From Bdellovibrionales bacterium (GTDB lineage Bacteria; Bdellovibrionota; Bdellovibrionia; Bdellovibrionales; JAMPXM01), in the NCBI GenBank assembly GCA_016713885.1, contig JADJOF010000006.1, positions 124,001 through 188,000 of the forward strand: a stretch of DNA of 64,000 nucleotides, read 5' to 3'. Positions 53,628-62,316 of this stretch are shown piece by piece (within the stretch, counting starts at the first letter, position 1; each line of letters starts with the position of its first letter). The notes beneath the pieces are model-generated. The model searched no databases and was not told where the DNA came from. It was given only the letters and a program-made list of their open reading frames with translations. Made by a program: the position numbers and the translations under genes.

Positions 53628-54847
53628 GGATTTGGGGAGTCCTCCTGGCGGGGATTATTTTCGTCGGAATGACGGTCGGGGCGGTCGGCGTGGCAGCAGT
53701 TGCCCCGAATCTTGCCGTGGTGCCATCTGTTCCGTCCGCGCTGTCTTCGGAGCAGGCGGTGAGTGTTCGCCGAGGTCAGCTGCGAGACGAAGTTTCACTT
53801 TTTGGTGAGGGGCTTCAGTTGCGCGATCCGGCAGGAGGGGTTCTCGTCAGCGGACGAGGACTGGTGTCGTATGCGCTGTCATTTGATGGCATTCGTTGGA
53901 CGATTCGAGATAAAGCGTCCGGGCGCCTTGTGGCTGTCTCTCTTGGGCGCACTCTTGAAGGCTCGGGCCAGATGCTCCGCATCGATCTGCGCCCGCAACG
54001 TTCATCGTTTCGTTTGATCGGTCGACTTAAAGGTCGCGGCGAGCTGATTGCGCTTGTGCCTTTTGAGCAGTATGTCGCAGGTGTCATCGGTTCGGAGCTG
54101 CCGAAGGATTGGCCGCTTGAGGTTTTTAAAGCTCAGGCTGTTGCGGCTCGCAGTTTTGCGTTGGCAAGAATGCGAAGTGCCTCGGCTCAGGCGTTAGAGA
54201 AAAAACGAGGTTGGTTTTTTGAGGGGACGACAACAGATCAGATGTTTGACGATGATCGAAGTCACGAGCGCGCGGTCCAGGCGGCCCGCGAAACAGCTGG
54301 TGTGACAATGGTTGAACATGGAGAAGTGGTTTCGACGCACTATCACTCTGATTGTGGTGGACAGACCGATGAGCCAGCGACGGTGTGGGGTGGCGGGCCG
54401 CGTTTTGGTGCGGCTCGCGATGTGGGATGCCCGTTGAATCCGCGGGCAAAGTGGCGACTGGTACGGTCATTTCAGGAGATTCAAGCGGCACTTCAACACA
54501 AGCAGATTTTGCCGACGCGTTTTCAATTGGCTTCTCTTCAGGTGACCTCGCGTTCGGCGGCCGGGCGAGCACTCAGCGTGGCGGTTGTTGATGCGGTTTC
54601 GGGCCGGAGTTTTTCTGTGACCGGCGAGCGACTTCGTGAGGCATTGGGCTTTTCGACTCTAAAGAGTACGCTGTTTGAAGTGAAGCGAAGCGCCGCCGAT
54701 CCGACAGGTGTCGAGTTCACGGGCCGCGGCTTTGGCCATGGCTCTGGACTTTGTCAGTGGGGCGCTCGTTCCTTAGCCCTTTCGGGAAAGGGCTATCGTG
54801 AAATTCTCAATCACTACTATCCAAGGCTTCAAATCACTGAGCGCTAA
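53624..54847 (+). CDS. SpoIID/LytB domain protein
   Basis: A 407-residue exported protein. Signal peptide (about 2-25) then the SpoIID domain from about residue 140: GELIALVPFEQYVAGVIGS, ELPKDWPLEVFKAQAVAARS with the Glu expected for lytic transglycosylase activity, HYHSDCGGQTDEPATVWGG, and the C-terminal GFGHGSGLCQWGARSLALSG. In spore formers SpoIID trims peptidoglycan glycan strands; outside spore formers these proteins also act on cell-wall glycan. It is translated from GTG overlapping the slipin gene. Here it may be used in cell-wall remodelling. The stop touches the convergent chemoreceptor. Confidence 0.93.
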   Translation: MRIWGVLLAGIIFVGMTVGAVGVAAVAPNLAVVPSVPSALSSEQAVSVRRGQLRDEVSLFGEGLQLRDPAGGVLVSGRGLVSYALSFDGIRWTIRDKASGRLVAVSLGRTLEGSGQMLRIDLRPQRSSFRLIGRLKGRGELIALVPFEQYVAGVIGSELPKDWPLEVFKAQAVAARSFALARMRSASAQALEKKRGWFFEGTTTDQMFDDDRSHERAVQAARETAGVTMVEHGEVVSTHYHSDCGGQTDEPATVWGGGPRFGAARDVGCPLNPRAKWRLVRSFQEIQAALQHKQILPTRFQLASLQVTSRSAAGRALSVAVVDAVSGRSFSVTGERLREALGFSTLKSTLFEVKRSAADPTGVEFTGRGFGHGSGLCQWGARSLALSGKGYREILNHYYPRLQITER

Positions 54848-56451
54848 GCGGCTCGTTGCCCCTTGTTCTGAGTTTCATGACCACTATCCAGCGGCAAGAT
54901 GTCGGCGTGACGGTTGCTCTCGCTGTGAGTGGCGTGGCCGTTCACAACAAACTCCAGCATCTTAATAGACTGTCCCATCTGCTCGGACTGCGTCGACATT
55001 TCCTGCGAACGATTGCTCACGTCTTCAGCGCGCGTTGAATTCTGCTGGGTGACTTGGTCGAGTTCTTGGATGGCCTGGTTGATCTGTTCGATTCCCGTCG
55101 ACTGTTCGCGGGCCATCTGGCGGACCTGATCGGTGATCTCTTTGACCTTCGCAAACTGGTGGTTGGCTTCGCGCAGTTTCTCGTCTGCGCCTTTTGTTAA
55201 CGTTACGCCGGAACTGACGGCATCGCTTGTTGAGTCGACAAGCGTTCGAATCTCACTTGCCGAGTGAGACGAGCGGAGCGAGAGCGCTCGGACGGCCTCT
55301 GCAACAACCGAGAAGCCGCGTCCAGCTTCGCCTGCCCGTGCGGCTTCGATTGCGGCATTGAGTGCAAGCAGATTGGTTTGAAAAGCGAGATCGTCGATCA
55401 CCGAGTTGATGCGTTGGATCTCTGTGCTTTTCTTCTCGATCTCAATCATGCTCTCACGGAGTTTGCCGATTTCGCTGATGGAGTCGTTTAAGCGGTCGGC
55501 GCAGACATCGATGGCGGTCGCGGCCGACTGGGCATTGTCATGCGTTTGACTGACAAGGCTTTCGATTTCATGTGTGCTGGCCGAAGTCTCTTCGATCGAT
55601 GCCGCGGCCGATACAGAGGCGTCGCGCAGATCGGCTGCCGATGTGCCAAGCTGAGTTGCGGCGACTTGAAGATCTGTGCGGCCGCGTTCAAGTTGCTCGG
55701 CTGACTCTGCAAGCTGGCGAAGCGGTTTTCGAATCCAAAGGACCGAGAGGCCAGCGACAAGAATTGAGATGAGCGTTGCTGCACCCAGAATGATGAGGAG
55801 CGTATCGTTTGCAGCCGCCTCAATGGGAGCGAGGCTTGCCTCAATCATAAAGACGCCATGCAGTTTGTTGTCGGCCCAGTTTTCCATTTCATGACCAAGG
55901 ATATCTTTGCCGTTGCCCCATGGCGAAGTTGCGGGAGCCCCGTGACAAGAGAGACAGCCCTGAGCTTTGGATAGATACACTGGGCGATAGACGTGAACGG
56001 AGTGGTTATCGACGACGGACCATTCTTTCAGATTCGGATCGGCGACAAACTTTCTTAAGATTGAGAGTTCTTCCGGAGTGGCGAGGTTTTCTTTTCGGCG
56101 CGGTTCATCTGAGAAAACACGAAACTTATAGCCTGACGCTTCGGCTCCTTCGCTTCCGACTTTCATCGACGCAAAGATTGGAACTTGTTTGAGTACCTTT
56201 ATCTTCATGTCGTCAGAGAGTTTGCCATCAGGATGGAGGCGCTTGGCTTCTTGAATCGCAAAATCAAGACCGCCTTGCGAAGCGACATAACTGCGGACCA
56301 CTTCGATGCGGTCGAGGATGGCCCGGCTTTTATCGATGAGCTCGTGTTCGCCCTCGTGGCGTATGCGGCGATCCACAACCACTGAGATTAGACCTGCGAC
56401 CATGACGGCCGTTCCTAGAACACACAGAAGCACTCTCATTCGAAAAGACAT
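54844..56451 (-). CDS. Methyl-accepting chemotaxis protein with c-type heme site
   Basis: A 535-residue chemoreceptor. The ATG at 56451 has GAGG nine bases upstream. TM1 (about 5-26) and TM2 (about 217-240) bracket a periplasmic domain of the DUF3365/Tll0287 kind that ends with CLSCH (Cys166, Cys169, His170), a covalent heme c site. The cytosolic part is a long coiled coil with the conserved hairpin DDLAFQTNLLALNAAIEAAR and EAGRGFSVVAEAVRALSLRS. So it may sense oxygen, nitric oxide or redox state and signal to CheA. A classical HAMP domain is short or absent. Confidence 0.93.
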   Translation of the reverse strand: MSFRMRVLLCVLGTAVMVAGLISVVVDRRIRHEGEHELIDKSRAILDRIEVVRSYVASQGGLDFAIQEAKRLHPDGKLSDDMKIKVLKQVPIFASMKVGSEGAEASGYKFRVFSDEPRRKENLATPEELSILRKFVADPNLKEWSVVDNHSVHVYRPVYLSKAQGCLSCHGAPATSPWGNGKDILGHEMENWADNKLHGVFMIEASLAPIEAAANDTLLIILGAATLISILVAGLSVLWIRKPLRQLAESAEQLERGRTDLQVAATQLGTSAADLRDASVSAAASIEETSASTHEIESLVSQTHDNAQSAATAIDVCADRLNDSISEIGKLRESMIEIEKKSTEIQRINSVIDDLAFQTNLLALNAAIEAARAGEAGRGFSVVAEAVRALSLRSSHSASEIRTLVDSTSDAVSSGVTLTKGADEKLREANHQFAKVKEITDQVRQMAREQSTGIEQINQAIQELDQVTQQNSTRAEDVSNRSQEMSTQSEQMGQSIKMLEFVVNGHATHSESNRHADILPLDSGHETQNKGQRAA

Positions 56452-56814
56452 GATGACCTCGTTTTTTGACGACACATTGATATGTGGTCGCATTCGTTAT
56501 CGGTCGACGGCGGGCAGTGCTTTATGGGCGAGGATGAAATGGAAATATTATGAATTTCAGTCGGTTATAAAGTTAAGCCCCGCCACAAAGCCGTTTGGAT
56601 CTGAGACGAAAGGGCGAAACTGAGACGTTTTTGGGCTGAGCAGGCCTGAAACTGTCACCGTGAAAGCCTTCCCTGGCTGTCTCAAGTTGAGACAGCTAGC
56701 GAAAAAAACAGTGATTTCAATTTGTTACATTGCGGCACGTGGCAGCATCTCGTCCGGCACCGCCTTCGCATTGAAGAGAGTGTGAAGGTGGAAAGTTAAC
56801 AAGGGGAAGGGTTT
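56452..56814. promoter_or_regulatory. Long intergenic region with repeated GAGAC motifs
   Basis: 363 bp between a divergent chemoreceptor gene and a lipoprotein gene. CTGAGACG occurs twice (56601-56608 and 56620-56627), and a 10-bp-arm palindrome with the same core lies at 56676-56696. Promoters for both genes should be here; no -10/-35 pair can be set with confidence. Confidence 0.45.
56676..56696. promoter_or_regulatory. Palindrome GCTGTCTCAA-G-TTGAGACAGC, operator-like
   Basis: Perfect 10-bp arms around one base, 118 bp upstream of the lipoprotein ATG. The half-site contains GAGAC, also found in two direct repeats upstream. A dimeric regulator site is plausible; it is too short and without T-run to be a terminator. 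Confidence 0.5.
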
Positions 56815-57640
56815 ATGAAACCGAGAACACTCATTCTAGCCGTAGCCGCTGTTGCGATGAATATTGGCTGTGCGCAGGAAAAAAACAATGACGCAGGTTC
56901 GACTGTCGCAACTCCGGTTGTGGCATGCAGTCGCGGTGAGTGCACAACCGGTGGAACAGGCCTTCCTGATGCTCCCGGCGGTTCCGGTGGAACTGGTGGC
57001 TCGGGCTACTACTCTGGAGCAACAGCATCGCTGACAATTGCAAGCGGTGCGCTTCGCCAGATGTTCTACAATTCGTACCCAAACAATCCGCAGAGCGCGC
57101 AGATCAATATCGATCTCTCTCGCAAAGCGGATGCAGTCGTCATCTCTTACATCGATAACGGTAAAACGATCGAAGCAGGACTTGGCGTACAGTTCCCAGG
57201 CGGAAGTCGTCAAAATGAACGGTACAACGGTTGGGTGACTCAGACTGTTGGAATGTCGGTGCCGACACCTGTTTACAAGGGCCTCTTCCAAGATGCTTAC
57301 GGTGCGGTGGTGATTGTTATCGATAAGACGCTGAATCTTGGCGATGGAACTCCGGCGCAATATGTTGGCGGTTCGGTTTTGGTTCCAGAACTTTGGCGAT
57401 GGTCAGTACGGTGAGAGCACTTGTCAGTCGGGCGATCCGCGCTATGGCACATGCTACTCGCAGCAGAAGATGTGCTGGGAGATCACTTACGGTCCTTACG
57501 ATTGCACAACATTCCGCAGTGGTAACTCGATCGTGATGAACTCAAGCCTCTATCCGACAAATCACGGTGAGACGCGTACGAAGTCTTACCAGAAGCTCGG
57601 CGACTTTAGCGGAATGTCACGAGCCGCAGCCGGTCTGTAA
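56815..57640 (+). CDS. Lipoprotein of unknown function, one frameshift
   Basis: First part (56815-57414): signal MKPRTLILAVAAVAMNIGC with Cys in NIGC as lipobox, a Gly-rich linker (GGTGLPDAPGGSGGTGGSGY), then a beta-rich domain. A T4 run near 57380 (GGTTTTGG) is one base too long; with T3 the protein continues in the second frame as VWFQNFGDGQYGESTCQSGD to 57640, adding a Cys-containing end (CQSGD, CYSQQKMCWE, YDCTTF). Total about 274 residues. Function unknown. Another lipoprotein follows 42 bp downstream; a transcription terminator lies after it, so both may form one unit. Confidence 0.75.
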
Positions 57641-57682
57641 CGAAACTAAGGTTTTAGAAACGAAAGTAAAAGGGAGAGACGT

Positions 57683-58309
57683 ATGAAAAACCAAGCTTTA
57701 ACCCGATGGTTGACGACAGGAATGATCCTGTTCACTGTTGCAGTGCTGGCTACAGCCTGCGGCAAAAAAGATGAAGGCGGTCAGGTGGTCGCCGTAACTC
57801 CAACAGGTCCGATCGCAGGATCGTGTGTGGGATGTCCGAGTGGCGTGACGCTGCTCTCGTCTGGAGTCGGCAAGGCCTACACTGGCGGTCAGCTTGAAGC
57901 TGAAATGTCTCTTCAGTTCCATGGCGATACAACGACGATCAATCAGTATCGTCAGCAGGGTATCACGCCGACAATTGGCAACTACTCAGGTCCCGTTGTG
58001 GCGGGCGGAGTTCTTCGGGTGCGTATCGCGCGAACAGTCGGCTGTATTGTTCCCGCTGGCGACTACACGATTTCGACGGTGGCTCCGGGAACTTGGAATG
58101 GTCAGTCGTTCTACAACCTGCAGCTTCAGGCGACAGGTCCAACGACTCTTCAGATCCAGCTTCGCAGCAACTGGGTGATGTCGGCAGTTCCTGCGGTCGT
58201 GGACTTGGCTGGTGCTCAGTTCCCATTCCATGTTCAAGGCAACGCGTACATCAATTCGATGGCGGGCGGAATTTGCTCGGCACCGTTTAATGTGTTCCCA
58301 CTCGAATAG
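57683..58309 (+). CDS. Lipoprotein of unknown function (208 residues)
   Basis: Signal peptide with lipobox LATAC (Cys about 26), then SCVGCPSG as a short Cys pair and a beta-rich domain (GGVLRVRIARTVGC, TLQIQLRSNWVMS) ending in NVFPLE. GGGAGAG precedes the ATG. It follows the frameshifted lipoprotein by 42 bp and is closed by a strong terminator at 58341-58378. The two lipoproteins share the same general build (signal, short Cys motif, beta domain). No family recognised. Confidence 0.78.
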   Translation: MKNQALTRWLTTGMILFTVAVLATACGKKDEGGQVVAVTPTGPIAGSCVGCPSGVTLLSSGVGKAYTGGQLEAEMSLQFHGDTTTINQYRQQGITPTIGNYSGPVVAGGVLRVRIARTVGCIVPAGDYTISTVAPGTWNGQSFYNLQLQATGPTTLQIQLRSNWVMSAVPAVVDLAGAQFPFHVQGNAYINSMAGGICSAPFNVFPLE

Positions 58310-58340
58310 TCCCCAAAAAGTAAACCCCCTTTAAAACCTA

Positions 58341-58378
58341 AGCGGCGCCGGCTCCCCCTTCCGGCGCCGCTTTTTATT
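58341..58378 (+). terminator. Strong rho-independent terminator
   Basis: Stem AGCGGCGCCGG with CCGGCGCCGCT around a 9-base loop, followed by TTTTATTT. It closes the two-lipoprotein unit. Confidence 0.95.
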
Positions 58379-58469
58379 TCACGCACAATCCATTGCCCTG
58401 TTATTTCAATATCTTATGCACAAAACTGAAACCTGACCTTTGTTTATCTTGACCGGGCGGGACACCTCC

Positions 58470-58802
58470 ATGTACCTCGTCGTCATGAGCAAACTCATCA
58501 AGACATTGGCACTGGTCTCGGCAGTTGTGCATTTGGTCATTCCGTCGCAGGGCGCAGCCGCGGCGATGAGTGAACTCGACCTGATTGTTCGCTTTTCGGT
58601 GGCGCAAACGCTCACATTGCAAACCGGAATCACCGTCAACGAAGACGATGTTCAAAGTTTAAGGATTGTAACGACAACCCCTGGTTTTGTTGTGGTCTGT
58701 AGTGACGTGACGGTCGAAACCCGAGTGTTTCAGTGCAAGACCGAAATCGAGCGTCGTGCCGATGGCTCATTCGGACTTGATCAAACCGTTTGCCACGACT
58801 GA
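58470..58802 (+). CDS. Small exported protein of unknown function
   Basis: About 110 residues from the ATG at 58470 (another at 58485). The start holds a hydrophobic signal-like stretch (KLIKTLALVSAVVHLVIPSQG). The mature part has three Cys (VVCSDV, FQCKTE, TVCHD), all in the last 40 residues. No convincing ribosome site precedes either ATG, so the start is uncertain. Function not known. Confidence 0.55.
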   Translation: MYLVVMSKLIKTLALVSAVVHLVIPSQGAAAAMSELDLIVRFSVAQTLTLQTGITVNEDDVQSLRIVTTTPGFVVVCSDVTVETRVFQCKTEIERRADGSFGLDQTVCHD

Positions 58803-58824
58803 GGAAGCTTGATTTCATCTCCTC

Positions 58825-59751
58825 ATGGAAAAATCGGCGGCGTTGCCTCTGTGGGTTGAGTTTTTCGATGATCTACAGAATATCCGAGGGCGCTCACTGA
58901 ATACGGTGATGGCCTACCGGCGAGATCTTGAGCTCTGGGAAGAGTATCGTCAAAAACACAGCGATGTGGCGGGCTTCTTCATCTTTATGAAGGCTCGAAG
59001 CCTCTCCACGCGTTCGCAGGCGCGGGTGATCTCGTCGTTGAGAACGTATTTTCGATTTGTCGAAGACAATGGGCATGCGGCGCCCGAGCTTCGCGAGTTG
59101 CGTCCGCCGAAGGTGAAAGCGGGCCTCCCTAAAGTTCTCTCTGAAAATGAGTTTAAGCAGCTCTACGAGGCAGCAGAGGTTGAGGGGGATCTGGCGCGAA
59201 CGGCACGCAATCGCCTGACTCTGCTTTTGCTTTACGGTCTTGGTTGCCGCGTTAGCGAATTGATTGGTTTGAATCGCTCTGATTTTAACGAGACCGATCA
59301 GTGGCTTTCGATTATCGGCAAGGGCAATAAAGAGCGAGCCGTGCCGCTGACCGAGAAACTCGCGACTGAACTCAAAGCCTATCTGGTCCATGCACGTCCG
59401 CTCTTGCTCAAGGACGATCGCGATCCAGAGTCGATTTTGATCAATGATCGTGGGCATCGTCCATCGCGGATCGATATCTGGCGTTGGCTGTCGGCGTGGT
59501 CGATTCGAGCTGGTTTTGATGAGCCGGTGAGTCCGCACCGCTTTCGTCATGGTTGCGCAACAGCGCTCCTTGAGTCGGGTGCTGACCTTCGATCCATTCA
59601 GGTTCTTCTCGGCCATGCCTCGATTCAAACGACGCAGATCTACACGACCGTTGCGACCCGCTCGATGACCGAGGCGATTGAAAAGCACCATCCGCTCTCC
59701 GGTCTGGATTCGCCGTTGGCCTCACGCCCGGCCGGTGAACACGATATCTAG
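58825..59751 (+). CDS. Tyrosine recombinase, XerC/XerD type
   Basis: Site-specific recombinase, probably resolving chromosome dimers at dif. N-terminal SAM-like domain (about 5-95, NIRGRSLNTVMAYRRDL). The catalytic domain shows Arg in GLGCRVSELIGL, Lys in IIGKGNKERAVPL, HRFRHGCATALLESG (His and Arg), LGHASIQTTQIYT with His and the nucleophilic Tyr. All six active-site residues can be assigned. Length 308. XerC versus XerD cannot be decided here. No phage genes nearby, so this is a housekeeping enzyme. Confidence 0.92.
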   Translation: MEKSAALPLWVEFFDDLQNIRGRSLNTVMAYRRDLELWEEYRQKHSDVAGFFIFMKARSLSTRSQARVISSLRTYFRFVEDNGHAAPELRELRPPKVKAGLPKVLSENEFKQLYEAAEVEGDLARTARNRLTLLLLYGLGCRVSELIGLNRSDFNETDQWLSIIGKGNKERAVPLTEKLATELKAYLVHARPLLLKDDRDPESILINDRGHRPSRIDIWRWLSAWSIRAGFDEPVSPHRFRHGCATALLESGADLRSIQVLLGHASIQTTQIYTTVATRSMTEAIEKHHPLSGLDSPLASRPAGEHDI

Positions 59752-59811
59752 GGCGGACGCCGAATTGCTCTGAACGTCGGACTTTCCAAGTTTACTTGGG
59801 GAGGTCGGTTG

Positions 59812-61242
59812 ATGGTTGTGCGTTCAGCAATGGTCCGCGATGGGCATGTCACTCCAATTGAAATTGAACTTGTTTTGGCGCCGGGGCTTCCGGTGATTGA
59901 GTTTCTTGGGCGCCCTGAGCCTTCGCTCAAAGAAAGTGCGGTTCGAATCAAGTCCGCTCTTCGGGCGAGCGGCCACGCTCTGCCGAAGGGCCGAAAGGTT
60001 CTTGTCGACCTCCGGCCAAGACTTGAGCGAAAGCATGGGATCGGTCTCGATCTGCCGGTGGCTCTCGGGCTCATGGCGCTTCTTGGGCGAATTCCACACG
60101 AGATGATTCGCGACCACGTGATCTACGGTGATTTGAGTTTAAGAGGGGATGTGCTGACACCGGAGGACTGGAAGTGGGTTTTTCGAAAACGCTTGGGACG
60201 TCTCTTGACTGGCTCCGTGAATGAAGGGAGTGACGAGCTGAGCGAGCTGTCCACTCTGCGGCTTCCGCTTGAGCTCAAGGCTTCGAATCCATCATTGAAT
60301 GTGGCTCCCGCATCTCGGCACCGTGGAGCGGATACGGATCTTGATTGTGATTCGGTGAGGCTTGAAGAGGTGACGGCGCGACTGGCGGTGGCGATAGCCG
60401 TTGGCGAGCACTCGGTTTTGATGGCCGGGCCTGCGGGCACAGGGAAGACGACGCTCACTAAAATTATCCACGAGCTTCGTCCTGATCCAAGCCCAAGTGA
60501 GAGGCTTGAGATCGAACAGTGGGCGGAGCGCGATTGCCGGAGGCCCTATGTGAGTGAGCACCATCTTGCGAAGGAACTCGCGATGGTTGGCGGAGCGCAG
60601 CCGCCACGTCCTGGGGCAGTCACGCGGGCTCACCTTGGAACGTTGACCTTGGATGAGGCGTTGCTCTTTCGACCGCAAGTTCAGGATGCGCTTCGCGAGC
60701 CAACCGAGGCGGGCGTGATCAATATTGCGCGTGGTCCTTATAGTGAGCGATTCCCGTGTCGCTACCTTTTGCTTGGAACGACCAATCTCTGCGCCTGTGG
60801 CTCCTATACCGAGGAACGCCCGGAACTCTGCATCTGCTCGCGCGCGGTCCGCCGTCAGTACGCGGGCCGGCGCAGGGGGCCGTTCGTGGATCGATTTCAG
60901 ATGCTGGTGTTTTCAACGAATTGGAAGCCAGGACTTGCGAAGATCGATTTTCGCGAGCTTGAACGCCGGGTCGAGCGCGCCGAGGAGTTTCGCCTATCGA
61001 GGCTTTTTATCGAAGGCGGCGCCACTGAGCGAAACGCTCACCGCGTGAATAGAGCGGTCGTCGAGACCTGGGCTTCGGGCCTACCGCAGACACTTTCCGA
61101 GCGCAGGCGACAAGCGGTGCTGAAGCTTGCGCGGACGCTTGCCGATCTGGACGGCACGCTTTCGGTGACGGCTGAGCAGCTTTCAGAGGCGAAAAGCTAT
61201 GCGCTCGACCCATTTCTACAGTGGTCGGGCGGAAACGCCTGA
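59812..61242 (+). CDS. ComM/YifB-like AAA+ ATPase
   Basis: Member of the magnesium-chelatase-like ATPases that in transformable bacteria promote branch migration during DNA uptake. The ATG at 59812 follows GGAGG. An N-terminal domain resembling the Lon-protease fold (about 20-130, LPVIEFLGRP ... IGLDLPVALGLMALLG) precedes the AAA+ core: MAGPAGTGKTTLTKI (Walker A), the Walker B region TLTLDEALLF, TTNLCACGSY with Cys residues (NPCPCG in the family), CICSRAVRRQYAGRRRGPFVDR, and a C-terminal helical lid. Several residues differ from the usual ComM, suggesting a divergent subfamily. Length 476. Confidence 0.86.
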   Translation: MVVRSAMVRDGHVTPIEIELVLAPGLPVIEFLGRPEPSLKESAVRIKSALRASGHALPKGRKVLVDLRPRLERKHGIGLDLPVALGLMALLGRIPHEMIRDHVIYGDLSLRGDVLTPEDWKWVFRKRLGRLLTGSVNEGSDELSELSTLRLPLELKASNPSLNVAPASRHRGADTDLDCDSVRLEEVTARLAVAIAVGEHSVLMAGPAGTGKTTLTKIIHELRPDPSPSERLEIEQWAERDCRRPYVSEHHLAKELAMVGGAQPPRPGAVTRAHLGTLTLDEALLFRPQVQDALREPTEAGVINIARGPYSERFPCRYLLLGTTNLCACGSYTEERPELCICSRAVRRQYAGRRRGPFVDRFQMLVFSTNWKPGLAKIDFRELERRVERAEEFRLSRLFIEGGATERNAHRVNRAVVETWASGLPQTLSERRRQAVLKLARTLADLDGTLSVTAEQLSEAKSYALDPFLQWSGGNA

Positions 61243-61316
61243 TTTTTAGGCGGGTGGATCGGTGTTGACCCGATCCCGCCAAATCACTAAAACTGAGTCT
61301 TCTTCTTCTTCTCGTT

Positions 61317-61390
61317 GGTGGTATGGCCGAGGAGCTAGGCAGCGGACTGCAAATCCGTGTACGGGGGTGCGAATCCCTCTACCACCTCCA
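61317..61390 (+). tRNA. tRNA-Cys (anticodon GCA)
   Basis: A 74-nt tRNA. Acceptor stem GGTGGTA pairs with TACCACC, the anticodon loop CTGCAAA between CGGA and TCCG gives GCA, and the T-loop is GTGCGAATC. CCA is encoded at the 3' end. Confidence 0.97.
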
Positions 61391-61442
61391 TTCTGCCTCT
61401 GATCGCTTCACGATCAGGCGATCGCAAAGCGATCGGCAGAAT
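61390..61442 (+). other. Compact three-hairpin structure after tRNA-Cys
   Basis: ATTCTGCC (61390-61397) pairs with GGCAGAAT (61435-61442). Inside are two more hairpins: CTGATCG/CGATCAG around CTTCA (61399-61417) and GATCGC/GCGATC around AAA (61420-61434). Only three bases are left unpaired, so it can fold as a tight three-way junction. It directly follows the tRNA, whose last base is shared. Whether it is a processing signal, a small RNA or a DNA repeat is not clear. Confidence 0.5.
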
Positions 61443-61447
61443 GGACC

Positions 61448-61466
61448 AGGCGCGAAAGCGCCTTTT
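61448..61466 (+). terminator. Short terminator after tRNA-Cys
   Basis: AGGCGC and GCGCCT around GAAA, then TTT. The T-run is short, so termination may be incomplete. Confidence 0.6.
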
Positions 61467-61555
61467 GCGTGAGGGATTTCTGTTTCTCAGAGACTGTCCC
61501 AAATCCTAAGTAACCGATACTGATCCAAGTCCCAATTCCAACCGAGGACTGCGAT

Positions 61556-62272
61556 ATGGCCAAAGACACTCCTGAAGTTTTATTGATGGCGCCTGAACGG
61601 CATCGTTCCGATCGAATTGGTTGGCTGCGGGCTGCGGTTCTTGGTGCCAACGATGGAATTGTTTCGACGGCGAGTTTGATTGTGGGTGTGGCGGCTGCGG
61701 GAACGGCGCCGCATGAGATTTTGATCACGGGCGCGGCGGGGCTTGTCGCCGGTGCGATGTCGATGGCGGCTGGCGAATATGTTTCGGTGAGTTCGCAAGC
61801 GGATACGGAGCAAGCGGACCTCGCGCGTGAGCGCGTCGAGCTTGCGACGAATATTGAATTCGAACGCGAAGAGCTCGCAGCGATTTATGTGAGCCGCGGA
61901 CTTCAGCCTGAGCTTGCGCGGCAAGTGGCTGAGCAGCTGATGGCGCGCGATGCGCTGGGAAGTCATGCTCGTGAGGAACTCGGTATCACCGAGATGCTTC
62001 GTGCGCGTCCAGTGCAGGCGGCACTGGCGTCGGCGGGCACGTTTGCGGTGGGTGCAGCGCTCCCGCTTGTAATGGTTCTCGTGGCATCGCCTGAGCGGCT
62101 TATTGCGACCGTGTCGCTGTCGTCGCTGCTGTTTCTGGTTTCACTTGGGGTGCTTGCGGCCGGAGTCGGTGGTTCAGGTGTTTTAAAAGGAGCGCTGCGC
62201 GTTGGCTTTTGAGAAGCGCTTGCGATGGCAGTGACGGCGGGAATTGGTTCGCTCTTTGGCGCCGTTGTTTGA
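61556..62272 (+). CDS. VIT family metal transporter with internal TGA
   Basis: Membrane protein of the VIT1/CCC1 family (iron or manganese transport). Motifs: AAVLGANDGIVSTASLIVGV (first helix), GLVAGAMSMAAGEYVSVSSQ and the cytosolic helices with Glu residues (LARERVELATNIEFEREELA). The frame meets TGA at 62210-62212, after ALRVGF. Continuing in the same frame the sequence reads EALAMAVTAGIGSLFGAVV, the typical last helix of the family, to TGA at 62270-62272. The family normally has Trp (TGG) there. So either a G-to-A change truncated the last helix, a sequencing error, or readthrough occurs. Shown over its full length. Confidence 0.85.
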
Positions 62273-62316
62273 GCGAGTGATTTGGATTGCTCCGAGTATG
62301 CAAACTCCGAATAGAT

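Noticed and set aside
58825..59751. Tyrosine recombinase as phage or island integrase
   Set aside because: All residues and length fit XerC/XerD, there is no att-like repeat at the tRNA-Cys and no phage or island gene nearby.
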